Made by a program: the position numbers and the translations under genes. The notes beneath the pieces were generated by a model, which saw nothing but the letters and a program-made list of their open reading frames with translations, searched no databases and was not told the origin of the DNA. Shown here in pieces: positions 24,453 through 34,433 of a DNA stretch of 46,691 nucleotides (the first letter of the stretch is position 1; the number at the start of each line of letters is the position of its first letter). This stretch comes from Firmicutes bacterium ADurb.Bin248 (GTDB taxonomy: Bacteria > Bacillota > Clostridia > Christensenellales > CAG-138). The stretch is from the NCBI GenBank assembly GCA_002069725.1, contig MWBW01000022.1:1-46691 (forward strand). Direction: 5' to 3'.

Positions 24453-26012
24453 TTAAAATTGATCGGTCGCCACGCGCTCGACGATGTTCGTGTTTTTCAC
24501 CGAGTTCAGCGGGTTGTTCGCGGGCCCCTCGACGACCTCCCCCTCGTATGTGAAGCGCGAGCCGTGGCACGGGCAGTCCCACGTTTTTTCGGCGGAATTC
24601 CAGTTGAGCTCGCAGCCCAGATGCGTGCAGGTGGTATCCACCACATGCACGGCCCCGTCCCTGTCCCTGTATGCGCCGGCCCTGTGCCCGTCGATTTCCA
24701 CCACCCTGGCTTCCCCCTTTTCCAGCTCGACGTCGTCCGGCAGCGGCGCGAGCTTCCCGCCCAGAAGCTGGCCTACGACGTTCGCGTTCTGAACGACGAA
24801 ATTGCCGATCGCGGCCCCGGTCGCCATCCTCGACGGGTCGTAGATCTCGCCATACGGGCTCTCGCCCTTTACGATCAGGTCCCTGATCAGGTGCGCCGAG
24901 GCGATGGCGTTGGTCATGCCCCATTTGCCGTAGCCCGTGGCCACGTAGACGTCGGGATTATCCTTTGCATAGCGCCCCACGTAGGGAACGCCGTCCAGAG
25001 TCATGCAGTCCTGCGTGGACCAGCGGTACGGGATATCCTCCACAGTGAAGATCTCATCCGCGAAATCCATCAGGTTTTCGTAGTGCAGCATCGTATCCAC
25101 GCCCTGCCCGGTTTTGTGCTTCTCGCCGACGACCAGAATCAGTTCGCCGTCCCCGTCGGGCTGGCTTCGCATCGAGCGCGAGGGATCCTCCGCGTTGATG
25201 TACATCCCCCCGGGATATTTTTCCTTGGCCCGGATGCCCAGGGCATACGACCTGTCGACATAGATCCTCGCGAAATAAAGGCCCTCCTTGTTGATAAAGG
25301 GATAATGCGACGCGACGACGACCCGGTCCGCCGTCACTTTGGCGCCGTTTTGCACGGCGACGCTCGGCTTTTCTTTTTCCTCCAGCTCGACCGCCCTGCT
25401 GTTTTCAAAGATGCGGCCTCCCCTGTTCTCGATTTCCTTCGCCAGCGGGAGAAGGAACTTCAGCGGGTGGAACTGCGCCTGGTTTTTGAAGCGGACCGCG
25501 CCCGCGACGGGGATATCAAAGGGGATGCGCTCGGCGAATTCCGCCTTGATGCCGAGCTCCAGGGCGGCCTCTATCTCCCTGTCGATCCCATCCCTGTTCT
25601 CCTCTTTTTGCGTATAAACATAAGCGTCCTGCTCGGATAAATCGCAGTCTATGTTCTGCTCCTTCGCAATTTTCCACACCCAGCGGATCGCGGACTCGTT
25701 GGCGTTTGCGTATTGCAGGGCGAGGTCTTTTCCGAACCGGCCGATCAGCTTGTCATAGATCAGCGCGTGCTGGGACGTCAGTTTGGCGGTGGTATGGCCC
25801 GTGGTGCCCCGCAATATCCTATCCGCTTCGATCACCGCGACGCGAAGGCCCTCGAGCGTGAGCAGGTAAGCCGTCGTGATGCCCGCGATACCGCCGCCGA
25901 CGATGGCGACATCCGCGTGCAAATCCTGATCCAGCGAAGGATAACCGGTTTCGGGCGTGGACGCGATCCAGTAGGAAGTGGGTTTTTCGGCAAGATATAT
26001 TCGTTTATCCAT
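24453..26012 (-). CDS. FAD-dependent oxidoreductase with C-terminal Rieske [2Fe-2S] domain (YhfW-like)
   Basis: A 519-residue fusion. The N-terminal DAO-type flavoprotein has the dinucleotide motif VAIVGGGIAGITTAYLL at about residues 35-51, then VIEADR, and TTGHTTAKLTSQH near the flavin. The last about 95 residues are a Rieske domain with C-T-H-L-G-C and, 16 residues on, C-P-C-H-G-S, giving the two Cys and two His ligands. The architecture matches Bacillus YhfW-type proteins of unknown substrate. There are no transmembrane helices or export signal, so it is cytosolic. The ATG 26012 follows GGAGCGTAAATCC. It stands alone. An amine or amino-acid oxidation role is possible but unproven. Confidence 0.92.
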   Translation of the reverse strand: MDKRIYLAEKPTSYWIASTPETGYPSLDQDLHADVAIVGGGIAGITTAYLLTLEGLRVAVIEADRILRGTTGHTTAKLTSQHALIYDKLIGRFGKDLALQYANANESAIRWVWKIAKEQNIDCDLSEQDAYVYTQKEENRDGIDREIEAALELGIKAEFAERIPFDIPVAGAVRFKNQAQFHPLKFLLPLAKEIENRGGRIFENSRAVELEEKEKPSVAVQNGAKVTADRVVVASHYPFINKEGLYFARIYVDRSYALGIRAKEKYPGGMYINAEDPSRSMRSQPDGDGELILVVGEKHKTGQGVDTMLHYENLMDFADEIFTVEDIPYRWSTQDCMTLDGVPYVGRYAKDNPDVYVATGYGKWGMTNAIASAHLIRDLIVKGESPYGEIYDPSRMATGAAIGNFVVQNANVVGQLLGGKLAPLPDDVELEKGEARVVEIDGHRAGAYRDRDGAVHVVDTTCTHLGCELNWNSAEKTWDCPCHGSRFTYEGEVVEGPANNPLNSVKNTNIVERVATDQF

Positions 26013-26366
26013 GGATTTACGCTCCGATGTTTTTGCTTATTCTCCGTAGAAATCCATAGGATATTCATCGGCGGCCGCCGCGGTTCAAATTATGCCCCGC
26101 CTCACAGCCATGAGCCGCCGTTTGATCTTTTTTCCATCGGCCGGACAAGCGGGAAGGGATACAGGCGCTTTGTTGGCTTTTTTGCGGTTTTTTTCGCCGA
26201 TTTGCCGGCATTGCATGTAAATAATCGTTGAATTATCGCTCTGGAATATGGACTTGCCGCCGTCCGTTCATGTAAAATTGAAATATCTTCCAATCAGTTG
26301 TCATATGCGGCGCCCCTGCCGTGTCAAACATACATCGGTTGAAACAAATGAAGGAGAGGCTTGCCC
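26013..26366. other. divergent intergenic region, no gene seen
   Basis: This 353-base region is relatively AT-rich and must contain the promoters for the Rieske-FAD gene (minus) and the FtsX-type operon (plus). A TTGAAA lies near 26277, but no good -10 is properly spaced, so I assign no promoter. No protein-like frame with a ribosome site is present. Confidence 0.45.
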
Positions 26367-28340
26367 ATGAAGTTTCTCACGAATATGAGACAGACGCTGC
26401 GCGCGCCCGCGAGAGCCGCGCTCAGCATGCTGCTGCTCGCGCTCATCACGGCGTTCTTCTGCCTGAGCCTGAACCTTTGGCGCAACAGCGAAGAAAACCT
26501 CCGCCTCGCGGATGAAACGTACAGGACAATCGCCGTGATGGAGCTTTACGCGGACGTGGACGCGCGCGGCAACCTGTGGACGGAATCCGGCGAGGAGTAT
26601 GCAGGTTATCTTCCCACCGCCGTCACGGGCTACGACCTCGCGTCCATCATCGCCGCGCCTGGCGTAATCCGCTGCGACCTGCGCGCGCGCTACGGGGCGT
26701 ATATCCCCGGCGAGGTCGCCATCCGGCCGATGGGCATTACGTCTTTTTCGGAGCAGCTCTTTAATTTCGACATCATTCGCTTTATCATCGACGCTGAGAA
26801 GCCTATCGAACTGCAGAATCTCAACGGGACCAAACTGAAAATCAAGGTGTTGGGCGACGCGGCGGATTGCTACCATTATGCTGATTTCCGCTATGCGTTC
26901 CTGTACATCACGGGCATGGATCAGCCGGAAAATGCCGCGGTGATCCGCGCCATCAGCGGAACGGCCGATGTTCCTGCGGATACCGTACTGCTGCGCCCGG
27001 GCGTTGAGTATCTCGCCTCAATCATGGTGAATGAGAGAGGCGCTATGGTAACGGTGGACGGCGAACCGCGTATGCTGGCGGACAGCATCATGATCCGGCC
27101 CGACACCTACGGCACGGACATGTGGATATTCTACTCCATGCAAAGCGGAGAACTGCTCGCGGAAGGGCTGTCCGAAGGCCAACCCTTCGCCATGCAGCTT
27201 TATGATGACGTCCTCAGCAACGCCGAACTGCGCGAGTATTACGAACAGGCGAAAAACGCCTACTACATCTCCGCCCGATCCTTCGGCGTGATGGCGACGG
27301 ACGACGTGCTGGGCGTGCCCGCGTTCCATTTAGGCAGCACCTTCATGCAGGAAGGTCGCATCTTCACGGGCGAGGAATACGATTCGGGCGAAGCCGTATG
27401 CATGGTCAGCACCAATCTCGCCAAGGCGCAGGGCTGGAGTGTGGGCGACGTCATCGACATGAGCTTTTATGAGTACGACTGCTTCCTCAATGAAACATAC
27501 CGCTGGACCGAGCTTGCGCCCATTTACCGGCATGCCGGGGACGAGGGCTTCTTCGACCGGGGAAAGTATACGATCGTCGGCATCTACGACCTGCGCCCCG
27601 CGATGGGCGGTTCCACCGTATCCGAAACCGCGCTGAGCGTGCCGTGGAACACCATATTCGTGCCGAAGAAGTCCATCCGGAACGCGCCCGCGGAAGAAAC
27701 GCTTCCCGTTTCCGGCGCGCTGCTGACGCTGTGGCTCAAAAACGGGAGCATCGACGAATTCTTAGGCGAAATGGACGCGCTCGGCCTGACGGGGCAGAAG
27801 GAACAGGGGTACGAAGCCCGCTTCACGTTCTACGACCAGGGTTACTCGAAGATACAGCCGAGCCTCGTCGCCCTCTCCGGCACGGCGGAGCTGCTTTTGA
27901 TCGCGTCGTTGGCGCTGCTGCTGTGCGGGGGGGCGCTGCTCGCCCTCTTCTACGCGCTCTCGCAGCGGCAGAACCTCGGCGTCATGCGCATGCTCGGCTG
28001 CTCCAAGGCAAAGGCGTTCCGGGCGGCGCTTCTCAGCGCGATGTTCATATGCATCCTTGGCGCGTGCGCGGGCGCGCTCGCCGGCCACATGCTGACCGAG
28101 AGGGTCGGGGCGGAAATCCTCGCAAACGCCGTAAGCGAGCCCGCCGCGAACGATGCGTTCAGCGCATTCCTCGCCGCGGATCAGGAGATCGCGATCGAGT
28201 TCGCCCTTGGCGCAAACATAAACACGTCTCTCTTTGCGCTGCTCGCCACGCTCGCGCTGTTCCTGCTGCCGCTGTGCGGCTTCGTGCTGGCGTATCTGCG
28301 AAAGGGACCGCGCGAGCTCCTGCCGCAGGGCCGCGAGTGA
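26367..28340 (+). CDS. ABC transporter permease, FtsX/MacB type (large)
   Basis: A 657-residue permease. ATG 26367 follows AAGGAGAGG; a TTG six bases earlier is the alternative. One N-terminal helix (ALSMLLLALITAFFCLSLN, about residues 14-32) leads into a large extracytoplasmic domain (about 35-500). Three helices follow in the FtsX domain, the first starting LLLIASLALLLCGGALLALF, then the conserved QRQNLGVMRMLGCSKAKAF cytoplasmic loop. This is the mechanotransmission architecture of MacB and LolCDE-type transporters that export or extract lipids, peptides or drugs. It is the first gene of a four-gene operon. Confidence 0.9.
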   Translation: MKFLTNMRQTLRAPARAALSMLLLALITAFFCLSLNLWRNSEENLRLADETYRTIAVMELYADVDARGNLWTESGEEYAGYLPTAVTGYDLASIIAAPGVIRCDLRARYGAYIPGEVAIRPMGITSFSEQLFNFDIIRFIIDAEKPIELQNLNGTKLKIKVLGDAADCYHYADFRYAFLYITGMDQPENAAVIRAISGTADVPADTVLLRPGVEYLASIMVNERGAMVTVDGEPRMLADSIMIRPDTYGTDMWIFYSMQSGELLAEGLSEGQPFAMQLYDDVLSNAELREYYEQAKNAYYISARSFGVMATDDVLGVPAFHLGSTFMQEGRIFTGEEYDSGEAVCMVSTNLAKAQGWSVGDVIDMSFYEYDCFLNETYRWTELAPIYRHAGDEGFFDRGKYTIVGIYDLRPAMGGSTVSETALSVPWNTIFVPKKSIRNAPAEETLPVSGALLTLWLKNGSIDEFLGEMDALGLTGQKEQGYEARFTFYDQGYSKIQPSLVALSGTAELLLIASLALLLCGGALLALFYALSQRQNLGVMRMLGCSKAKAFRAALLSAMFICILGACAGALAGHMLTERVGAEILANAVSEPAANDAFSAFLAADQEIAIEFALGANINTSLFALLATLALFLLPLCGFVLAYLRKGPRELLPQGRE

Positions 28341-28355
28341 AAGGGATGGATTGAT

Positions 28356-29612
28356 ATGCGCACGCTCCACTGGAAAATGAACCTCCGGCGCGGGAAAAGC
28401 AATTTGCTCACGGCGCTGCTCGTCGCCCTCAGCGCGGCGTTTCTAATGATCTACCCGGGCTTTATCGCCGGCGCGGAGGCGGAGCTCGACGCAGCCTACG
28501 ACCAGATCGAAGTCACAGGCTGGCTCATCAATGCCGCCGGTTACGACGACCCCATGATACCGCCCCAAACCTGCGACGCGATACTCGAAACGGGCATGAT
28601 CGGGCGCTGGTTCGCTTATTCCTACGTCCATTTCAACCTGCCGGACGAAGCGCTCGAGAAGCTCGCAGAAGATCCCGGCTATGAAGATATGAGCCGCGAA
28701 GAACTGCTCGCGGCGCTCGAACTCCGCCTGAGCGATATAGGGCTGGGCACTGCCGACGTGCTGTTCGGCGTGAGCGGCGCGGACGCGGAAGTGACGCTGC
28801 AGCGCCTGAAGGGCTCGATCGTCTGGCTCGAAGGCTACTCCCTCGCCGACCTCGCGGGGGACGAGGCCATATGCGTGCTGCCGGAGGAGAGCGGCCTTGC
28901 CCTCGGGGAGGAAGCCGCGCTGATACTGCGCGTGCTCAACGAAGACTCCTTCACCGAGCGCGGCGAGCCCCGCATGATCGCGCGCTTCAAGGTGGTCGGG
29001 CTGTACGGCATCCCCATGGGCGGCAATTTCACGGATGCCGCCGTGGCCTATTGCCCGCTTGAAGCCATGCGCCAAACGCCCGGCGCAGACGAGCGTTTCC
29101 AATTTGCGATACGCAGCTTTTCCTTCGCGCTGCGGAACAGCCGCGACGTTCCGGCTTTCAAGGAAGCCTTGATCGGCCTTGCGCTCGACCGGAATGAAAC
29201 CGTGCGCGCAGCCATAGACGACCGCATTTTGCAGGGCACCGTCGCACCCATCGAAAAGAACATCGCGCTGCTTTATGGCGTGCAGACCCTGCTTTACGCG
29301 CTCGTGACGGGCGCGGGCTTTCTGACGTGCTTCCTGTTCACGCGCGCGCGCAAGCCCGAGTTCGCCGTCATGCGCATGCTCGGCCAAAGCCCGCTCTCCC
29401 TCATGCTCGGCGCGCTCGCGGAGCAGGCCGCGCTGTGCGCTTTGGGCCTGGGGATCGGAACGCCGCTCGCGCTGCTCGTTTCGGGAGGTCCGAGCACGGC
29501 GGACTGGCGCATACCGGCGCTGATCGCCGCGTGTTATCTCGCGGGCGCGGCGACGGCCGCGCTGCTGGGCGCGCACGGAAAGCCGCTGACTCTGCTCAGG
29601 AGGAGGGAATGA
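28356..29612 (+). CDS. ABC transporter permease, FtsX/MacB type (second)
   Basis: A 418-residue permease with the same plan as the first: helix 1 at about 17-41 (LLTALLVALSAAFLMIYPG), an extracytoplasmic domain of roughly 245 residues, and three C-terminal helices with the loop FTRARKPEFAVMRMLGQSPL. ATG 28356 lies 15 bases after the preceding stop, with AAGGGATGG upstream. It probably forms a heteromer with the other permease and uses the ATPase at 30584. The smaller outer domain suggests a different partner or substrate contact from that of the first permease. Confidence 0.9.
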   Translation: MRTLHWKMNLRRGKSNLLTALLVALSAAFLMIYPGFIAGAEAELDAAYDQIEVTGWLINAAGYDDPMIPPQTCDAILETGMIGRWFAYSYVHFNLPDEALEKLAEDPGYEDMSREELLAALELRLSDIGLGTADVLFGVSGADAEVTLQRLKGSIVWLEGYSLADLAGDEAICVLPEESGLALGEEAALILRVLNEDSFTERGEPRMIARFKVVGLYGIPMGGNFTDAAVAYCPLEAMRQTPGADERFQFAIRSFSFALRNSRDVPAFKEALIGLALDRNETVRAAIDDRILQGTVAPIEKNIALLYGVQTLLYALVTGAGFLTCFLFTRARKPEFAVMRMLGQSPLSLMLGALAEQAALCALGLGIGTPLALLVSGGPSTADWRIPALIAACYLAGAATAALLGAHGKPLTLLRRRE

Positions 29613-29676
29613 GGAAAGGAGTCCCCTGGCGTCGTTCGTAAAGGACCCCTGCTTCAAGCGCACGCTGCGTTACGCC

Positions 29677-30567
29677 GTGCCGGGGGCCGCGCCGGAGGAC
29701 GATGCGCAGGACCGGCTTCTCACGGGCATATCGCGCCTTGCGGCCGCGCCCCTGCTCGCGCCCGAGCAGGGCGTGGAAATCGAATGGCTGGAAAGCTGGG
29801 ATGAAACGCTCTTCCAATCCGGCGCATCCGCCTGCCTTCTCCCGGAGGGCATGCTCGGGCTGGCAAAAGAGGGCGTGCTCGAATTGATCGCGACCCTCGA
29901 GGACAGCGCGGACATCGGGGAGCCCGTTGAAGTTCCCGTTGGGCTGACCGTCGCGGGCACATACGCCGGCGCTTCCAAAACGGTCTACATGCCGTGGGCG
30001 GCGATGGGCGCGCTGCTCGCGCAGGCGGGCTTTATGGAATACACGCAGAGCATGAGCTTCACCGTGGCCGACAACCTCGAGCTGGACGCCCTCAAGCGGG
30101 AGGCGGCGCGCTTTTTCGCAAGCGCCAGCCTGTCCCCGGGGGAAACGCCGTTCCAATATGCGCTGACCGTGTACGACGGCATCCTGGCGGAATCCACGGG
30201 CGCGGTGAAAAAGGACATCCGGCTGCTCGAGGCGCTGATCCCGCTGATACTCGCGCTCTCGGCGCTCGTCGGCTTCGCGGCGAGCTTCCTGTTCATCCGC
30301 GCGCGGCAAATGGAGTTCGCCGTCATGCTGCTGCTCGGCTCCGGGCGCGCGCAGGTGTTTCTGACGGCGTTCATCGAACAGCTCGCGCTGGAGCTTTTCG
30401 GCGCGCTGCTGGGTATGCTCGCGTATCTCGCGCTCCGCGGCCTAGGCCCGTTCCCCGCGCCCGGCGCGCCGGGCATCTACCTCGCGTGCCACACGGCGGG
30501 CATGGCCGCCGCGACCCTGTGGCTCACGCGCGCGAACGTTATGCTGCTGCTCAAGGCAAAGGAATAA
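29677..30567 (+). CDS. FtsX-type permease lacking its N-terminal helix (truncated, possibly inactive)
   Basis: The frame encodes the C-terminal part of a third permease: about 180 residues of outer domain, then three helices and the loop FIRARQMEFAVMLLLGSGRA. The first helix present in the two preceding genes is missing. The frame is open upstream to near 29600 but has no ATG, GTG or TTG before GTG 29677, which has no Shine-Dalgarno. A good ribosome site (AGGAGGAGGG) at the end of the preceding gene instead precedes an ATG (29609) that reads MRKGVPWRRS and stops at TAA. I infer a deletion that removed the N-terminal segment and shifted the frame. Whether the remnant is made is uncertain. Confidence 0.65.
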   Translation: MPGAAPEDDAQDRLLTGISRLAAAPLLAPEQGVEIEWLESWDETLFQSGASACLLPEGMLGLAKEGVLELIATLEDSADIGEPVEVPVGLTVAGTYAGASKTVYMPWAAMGALLAQAGFMEYTQSMSFTVADNLELDALKREAARFFASASLSPGETPFQYALTVYDGILAESTGAVKKDIRLLEALIPLILALSALVGFAASFLFIRARQMEFAVMLLLGSGRAQVFLTAFIEQLALELFGALLGMLAYLALRGLGPFPAPGAPGIYLACHTAGMAAATLWLTRANVMLLLKAKE

Positions 30568-30583
30568 TTAGGAGGAGAAAGAT

Positions 30584-31250
<667 letters not shown>

Positions 31251-31264
<14 letters not shown>

Positions 31265-32399
31265 TGAGCGCGCAGTAGACCCGCACGGCTTCGCGGATCT
31301 GGGAGAGGGAGCAGCGCTCGTCTCGCATGTGCGCGAGCTTGTAAGCGCCCGGGCCGAAGCCGATCGTGGGCACGCCCATCGAAACCGGCGTCACCGCGTT
31401 GGTGCCGAAATCCCAGTAATCGAACTTCTCCGGCTCGCGGCCGTATACGTCGGCATACGCGCGCATCAGCGCGCGCGAGAGCGCGTGCTCCTTTTCGATG
31501 CGCCAGGGGTCGTGCATGGGCTCGTACTCGAGCGCTTTGCCTTTCCACGACGTGCGGCGCAGCGTGCCGATCCGCCACGAGGCGCGTTTGCCCGCGACGA
31601 GGCGGTCCATTTCCTCCCGCACCCGGGCGAGCGTTTCGCCGCAGGCGAGCCGCCTGTCCAGATAGATCGAACAGGCGCTGGGCACCGCGTTGAGCGAGGC
31701 GCTCTCGCAGCTGATGTCGGAAAGGACCACGGTGCCGTGCGGCTCGTTCTCCCGATAGAGGGCTTTGTTGAGCGCGTCGACGCGGGCGATGATTTCCGCC
31801 ATTTCGTACACGGCGTTGACGCCCTTTTCCGGGGCGGAGCCGTGCGCCGATACGCCGTGCGTCGTGACGCCGATCTGCGCCTTGCCCTTGTGACCCAGAA
31901 CGATCACATTGTCGCTCGGCTCGCAGACGACGCAGAAGTCGGGCCGGAGCGAAAGCTCCTCATATAGGAGCCTGAGGCTGACGCCGTCGCAGTATTCCTC
32001 GCAGACGGTGCCCGTGACATACACGGTTTTGCCCGCGAGATACCCCTGTTCTTTCGCGCGCGCCGCGGCGTATACGCTCGCGCACAGCGCGGACTTCATA
32101 TCCACGCTGCCCCTGCCCCAGATATAACCGTCCCGCACCTCGCCCGAGAAGGGCGGCGCCTGCCATTCGCCCGCGTCGTTGACCCGCACCGTGTCCATGT
32201 GGGAATCGAAATGGACGCAAACCGGGCCGCAGCCGATTTTGCCCACCGCGTTGCCCGTCGAGTCGATGAAGGCCTCGTCATAGCCGAGATCGCGCATCTC
32301 CTCCACAACGAGCGCCGCGAGCGCGCCTTCCTCGTCGGAAAAGCTCGGGGTTCGTATCGCGCGCGTCAGAAAATCCATCAGCCTTGCGTCGGAACTCAT
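31251..32399 (-). CDS. M20 family peptidase, YgeY-like
   Basis: A 382-residue zinc hydrolase. Metal-site motifs: VHFDSHMDTV, WGRGSVDMKSAL, and TGTVCEEYCDGVSL with the catalytic Glu pair. Other blocks, such as GHKGKAQIGV, HGSAPEKGVNAVYE and YLDRRLACGET, match the YgeY/selenium-metabolism-linked branch of M20 better than the succinyl-diaminopimelate branch. I choose ATG 32399, which follows GGGGGAGG; an ATG at 32426 would overlap the upstream gene's stop. It sits 16 bases after the PP2C gene and is probably co-transcribed. No selenium or purine genes are nearby, so the substrate (an N-acyl or dipeptide-like amide) is open. Confidence 0.9.
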
Positions 32400-32415
32400 G
32401 TCGTCCTCCCCCTTT

Positions 32416-33267
32416 TCATTCGTCATATCGAACGCTTCTCCCCGCCGCTTCGCGCATACGCGCGCGCGAAAGCCATACGGGCACGCCCGGATGCTCCATG
32501 CGTGCGACGAGAGCGGTGACGTTGTCCCGCCCGCCCGCCGCGAGAGCCGCGTCCACGAGCGCGCGCGCGGCGCCGGCAGGATCGCCGCGAAGCAGGGAGG
32601 CGACGTCCTCGTCCCCGAGCATGTCCGTCAGTCCGTCGCTGCAAAGCAGCAGCAAATCCCCCCTTCTGAGGGTCTGTTTGGCTATGCCGGCGCGCAGGAT
32701 ATATTCCCCGTCCGCCGGGTACCCGAGAAAGAGCGTGAGCGCATGCCGCGCGGGATGGAGCCTGGCCTCCCCGGGCGTGAGCACGCCCAAATTGACCAGC
32801 CTTTGCACCTCGCTGTGGTCCTCGGTGAGCCGCGTAAGCGTGCCTTTGCGCAAAAGATACGCGCGGCTGTCCCCCAGATGGGCGATAAACGCCGCGCCGC
32901 CGCAGACATATGCGAGCACGAGCGTCGTCCCGGCGCCGCGCCTGCCGCCCAGAGAGAGCACCGCCTCGTTCGCGCGCGCGACGTAGTCCCCGACGGCGCG
33001 CGGGAAATCGTCCCCGCGCGCGAGCGCGTCCCGCAGCCCGTCCATCATCGAAATCGCGGCGAAGGACGCCTCCTCGCCGAGCTCGTGGCCGCCCATGCCG
33101 TCGCATACCGCGTAAAGCTGCCGCCCGCCGGAGCTTTCGGCCGCGAAAAGCCCGCCTTCGTCCATCTTTTCCTTTGGCATGAACAGCCCGTCGAGGTAAA
33201 ATCCATCCTCGTTGTTGAGCCGCACGCGCCCCTTGTCGCAGCAAGCGGCCGCCGTGATCCTTGGCAT
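32416..33267 (-). CDS. PP2C-family Ser/Thr protein phosphatase (PrpC/Stp-like)
   Basis: A 283-residue Mn/Mg-dependent phosphatase. The PP2C motifs occur in order: DKGRVRLNNEDGF near the N-terminus, YAVCDGMGGHELGEEAS with the metal Asp and Gly, RRGAGTTLVLAYV, IAHLGDSRAYLLR, LLLCSDGLTDML and GGRDNVTALVAR. The length fits (PrpC about 254). ATG 33267 follows GGGAAGGA. It usually pairs with a PknB-type kinase that has PASTA domains, but no kinase gene is in the window; the downstream partner here is a peptidase. It is probably expressed from the promoter at 33369-33397. Confidence 0.95.
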   Translation of the reverse strand: MPRITAAACCDKGRVRLNNEDGFYLDGLFMPKEKMDEGGLFAAESSGGRQLYAVCDGMGGHELGEEASFAAISMMDGLRDALARGDDFPRAVGDYVARANEAVLSLGGRRGAGTTLVLAYVCGGAAFIAHLGDSRAYLLRKGTLTRLTEDHSEVQRLVNLGVLTPGEARLHPARHALTLFLGYPADGEYILRAGIAKQTLRRGDLLLLCSDGLTDMLGDEDVASLLRGDPAGAARALVDAALAAGGRDNVTALVARMEHPGVPVWLSRARMREAAGRSVRYDE

Positions 33268-33368
33268 ATACGCATCCTTCCCGGAACTTGCCGAATCGTT
33301 CGCGCCCGCGCCGGACAGGTCCCCGCCAGGGCGGGAATATTTACCGGAATTTCCGCGGGATTATGTAT

Positions 33369-33397
33369 ATTATGGCAGAACGCGCCGCGCTATGCAA
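33369..33397 (-). promoter_or_regulatory. extended -10 promoter for the phosphatase-peptidase pair
   Basis: TTGCAT (33397-33392), a 17-base spacer and CATAAT (33374-33369) with TGC directly before it, forming an extended -10 on the minus strand, about 100 bases upstream of the phosphatase start. Confidence 0.5.
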
Positions 33398-33420
33398 GAG
33401 CGCCGCCGCGGGCGCGCGGC

Positions 33421-33444
33421 AAAAAGCGCGCCTTTCCGGCGCGC
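33421..33444 (-). terminator. intrinsic terminator after the phospholipase-like gene
   Basis: GCGCGCC and GGCGCGC pair over 7 bp with a 5-base loop, followed on the minus strand by TTTTT. It separates the phospholipase-like gene from the phosphatase promoter. Confidence 0.8.
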
Positions 33445-33496
33445 GAGGATATGCTGTGCCCGATATGACCGCTTTACCGCGTTTTCAGGCCGCGTT

Positions 33497-34183
33497 TTAC
33501 GCCGGGCAGTCCATGCACCAGGCGCTGCGCGGCACGATCCGGCGGCGGCAGACGCCGCTGCCGTACGCGTACCGCTCGGCGGCAAAGGGCTTGAAGCGAA
33601 AGCGCGCCTCGCGCGTTTGTTCGCGCGCGGCGGAAAGCGCGACGAGCGCACGGATGGCCTCCAGGCAGGCCGTGAACGCGTAGCCAAGATCGGTTTCATA
33701 CGCGCGCGGCGCGGCGGCGTACGCGTGCCTGAGGCGCGCGACGTTGCGCGCGACGTCCCGCCCGCTTGCGCAGCGCGCGGGCGCGCGGCCGGAAAGCGTA
33801 TATTCCCCGGCGGAATAATGCGCGCGGAAATACTCGTTGAGCCCGCGCTCGTAAGCGCCGTGCTTCCTGAGGTTCTTGCCGAAGGCGCGGCTGTGCGCGA
33901 AGCAGTAATAATCCGTGATGTAATGGCAGAGTATGCCAAGGCGCAGCGCATACTCCGCGGGGATCTCATCCGCGCCGCCCAGGCTCTGGGCCGCAAGCAC
34001 ATCCGAGAAAAGCGCGATTTCCTTCTGGCAGCGCGAGGTGAAGTGCGGGAAGAGGATAAGTTCGGGCATATAGTCCGGCAGAAGGTTGCCCAGCACAAAC
34101 AGCTCGCGGTCGAGGAAGATGCCCTCGTCTGCGAGCGCCTGATACAAAAGATGTCCCATGGCGTGGTGCGAAGCCTTTTTCAT
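33497..34183 (-). CDS. zinc-dependent phospholipase C-like protein
   Basis: A 228-residue protein with features of the zinc-dependent phospholipase C / S1-P1 nuclease-like helical fold: SHHAMGHLLY near the start, GNLLPDYMPE with an Asp ligand, PHFTSRCQKE, and LGILCHYITDYYCFAHSRA with the H-x3-D and H ligands. ATG 34183 follows GGAGGTTGGCA; an upstream in-frame ATG lacks a ribosome site. There is no signal peptide, unlike toxic phospholipases, so it is cytoplasmic and its substrate is unknown. The C-terminal about 60 residues are Arg/Ala-rich and not conserved in feel. It is a monocistronic unit with its own promoter and terminator. Confidence 0.8.
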   Translation of the reverse strand: MKKASHHAMGHLLYQALADEGIFLDRELFVLGNLLPDYMPELILFPHFTSRCQKEIALFSDVLAAQSLGGADEIPAEYALRLGILCHYITDYYCFAHSRAFGKNLRKHGAYERGLNEYFRAHYSAGEYTLSGRAPARCASGRDVARNVARLRHAYAAAPRAYETDLGYAFTACLEAIRALVALSAAREQTREARFRFKPFAAERYAYGSGVCRRRIVPRSAWCMDCPA

Positions 34184-34209
34184 TGCCAACCTCCGTTCAT
34201 ACCCGTAAC

Positions 34210-34238
34210 AGTATGAGCGCAACACGGATGCGTGTCAA
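34210..34238 (-). promoter_or_regulatory. sigma-A promoter of the phospholipase-like gene
   Basis: TTGACA (34238-34233), a 17-base spacer and CATACT (34215-34210) on the minus strand, 27 bases upstream of the start codon. Confidence 0.7.
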
Positions 34239-34367
34239 TCGTGTTTCATTTGGATAAATTTCTGTTAAAATCCACAAAGAAAACGCCTCGCGCGAAAAGC
34301 GCCGCAAACGGGCGCGATTCCCTGCGGCGCATTTGAGTATGCAGCGGAATATCCGCGTTTTCATCTT

Positions 34368-34396
34368 TTCCCAACCGGCGCGCGCTGTGATATAAT
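34368..34396 (+). promoter_or_regulatory. promoter of the small unknown gene and possibly the acetyltransferases
   Basis: TTCCCA (34368-34373), a 17-base spacer and a perfect TATAAT (34391-34396), 38 bases before the GTG start at 34434. Confidence 0.65.
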
Positions 34397-34433
34397 GTCA
34401 GCATATCATCGCAAAACGCAAAGGAGAACGACC

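Noticed and set aside
26102..26293. 63-codon minus-strand frame before the FtsX-type operon
   Set aside because: No Shine-Dalgarno and no protein-like pattern; it lies in an AT-rich promoter region.
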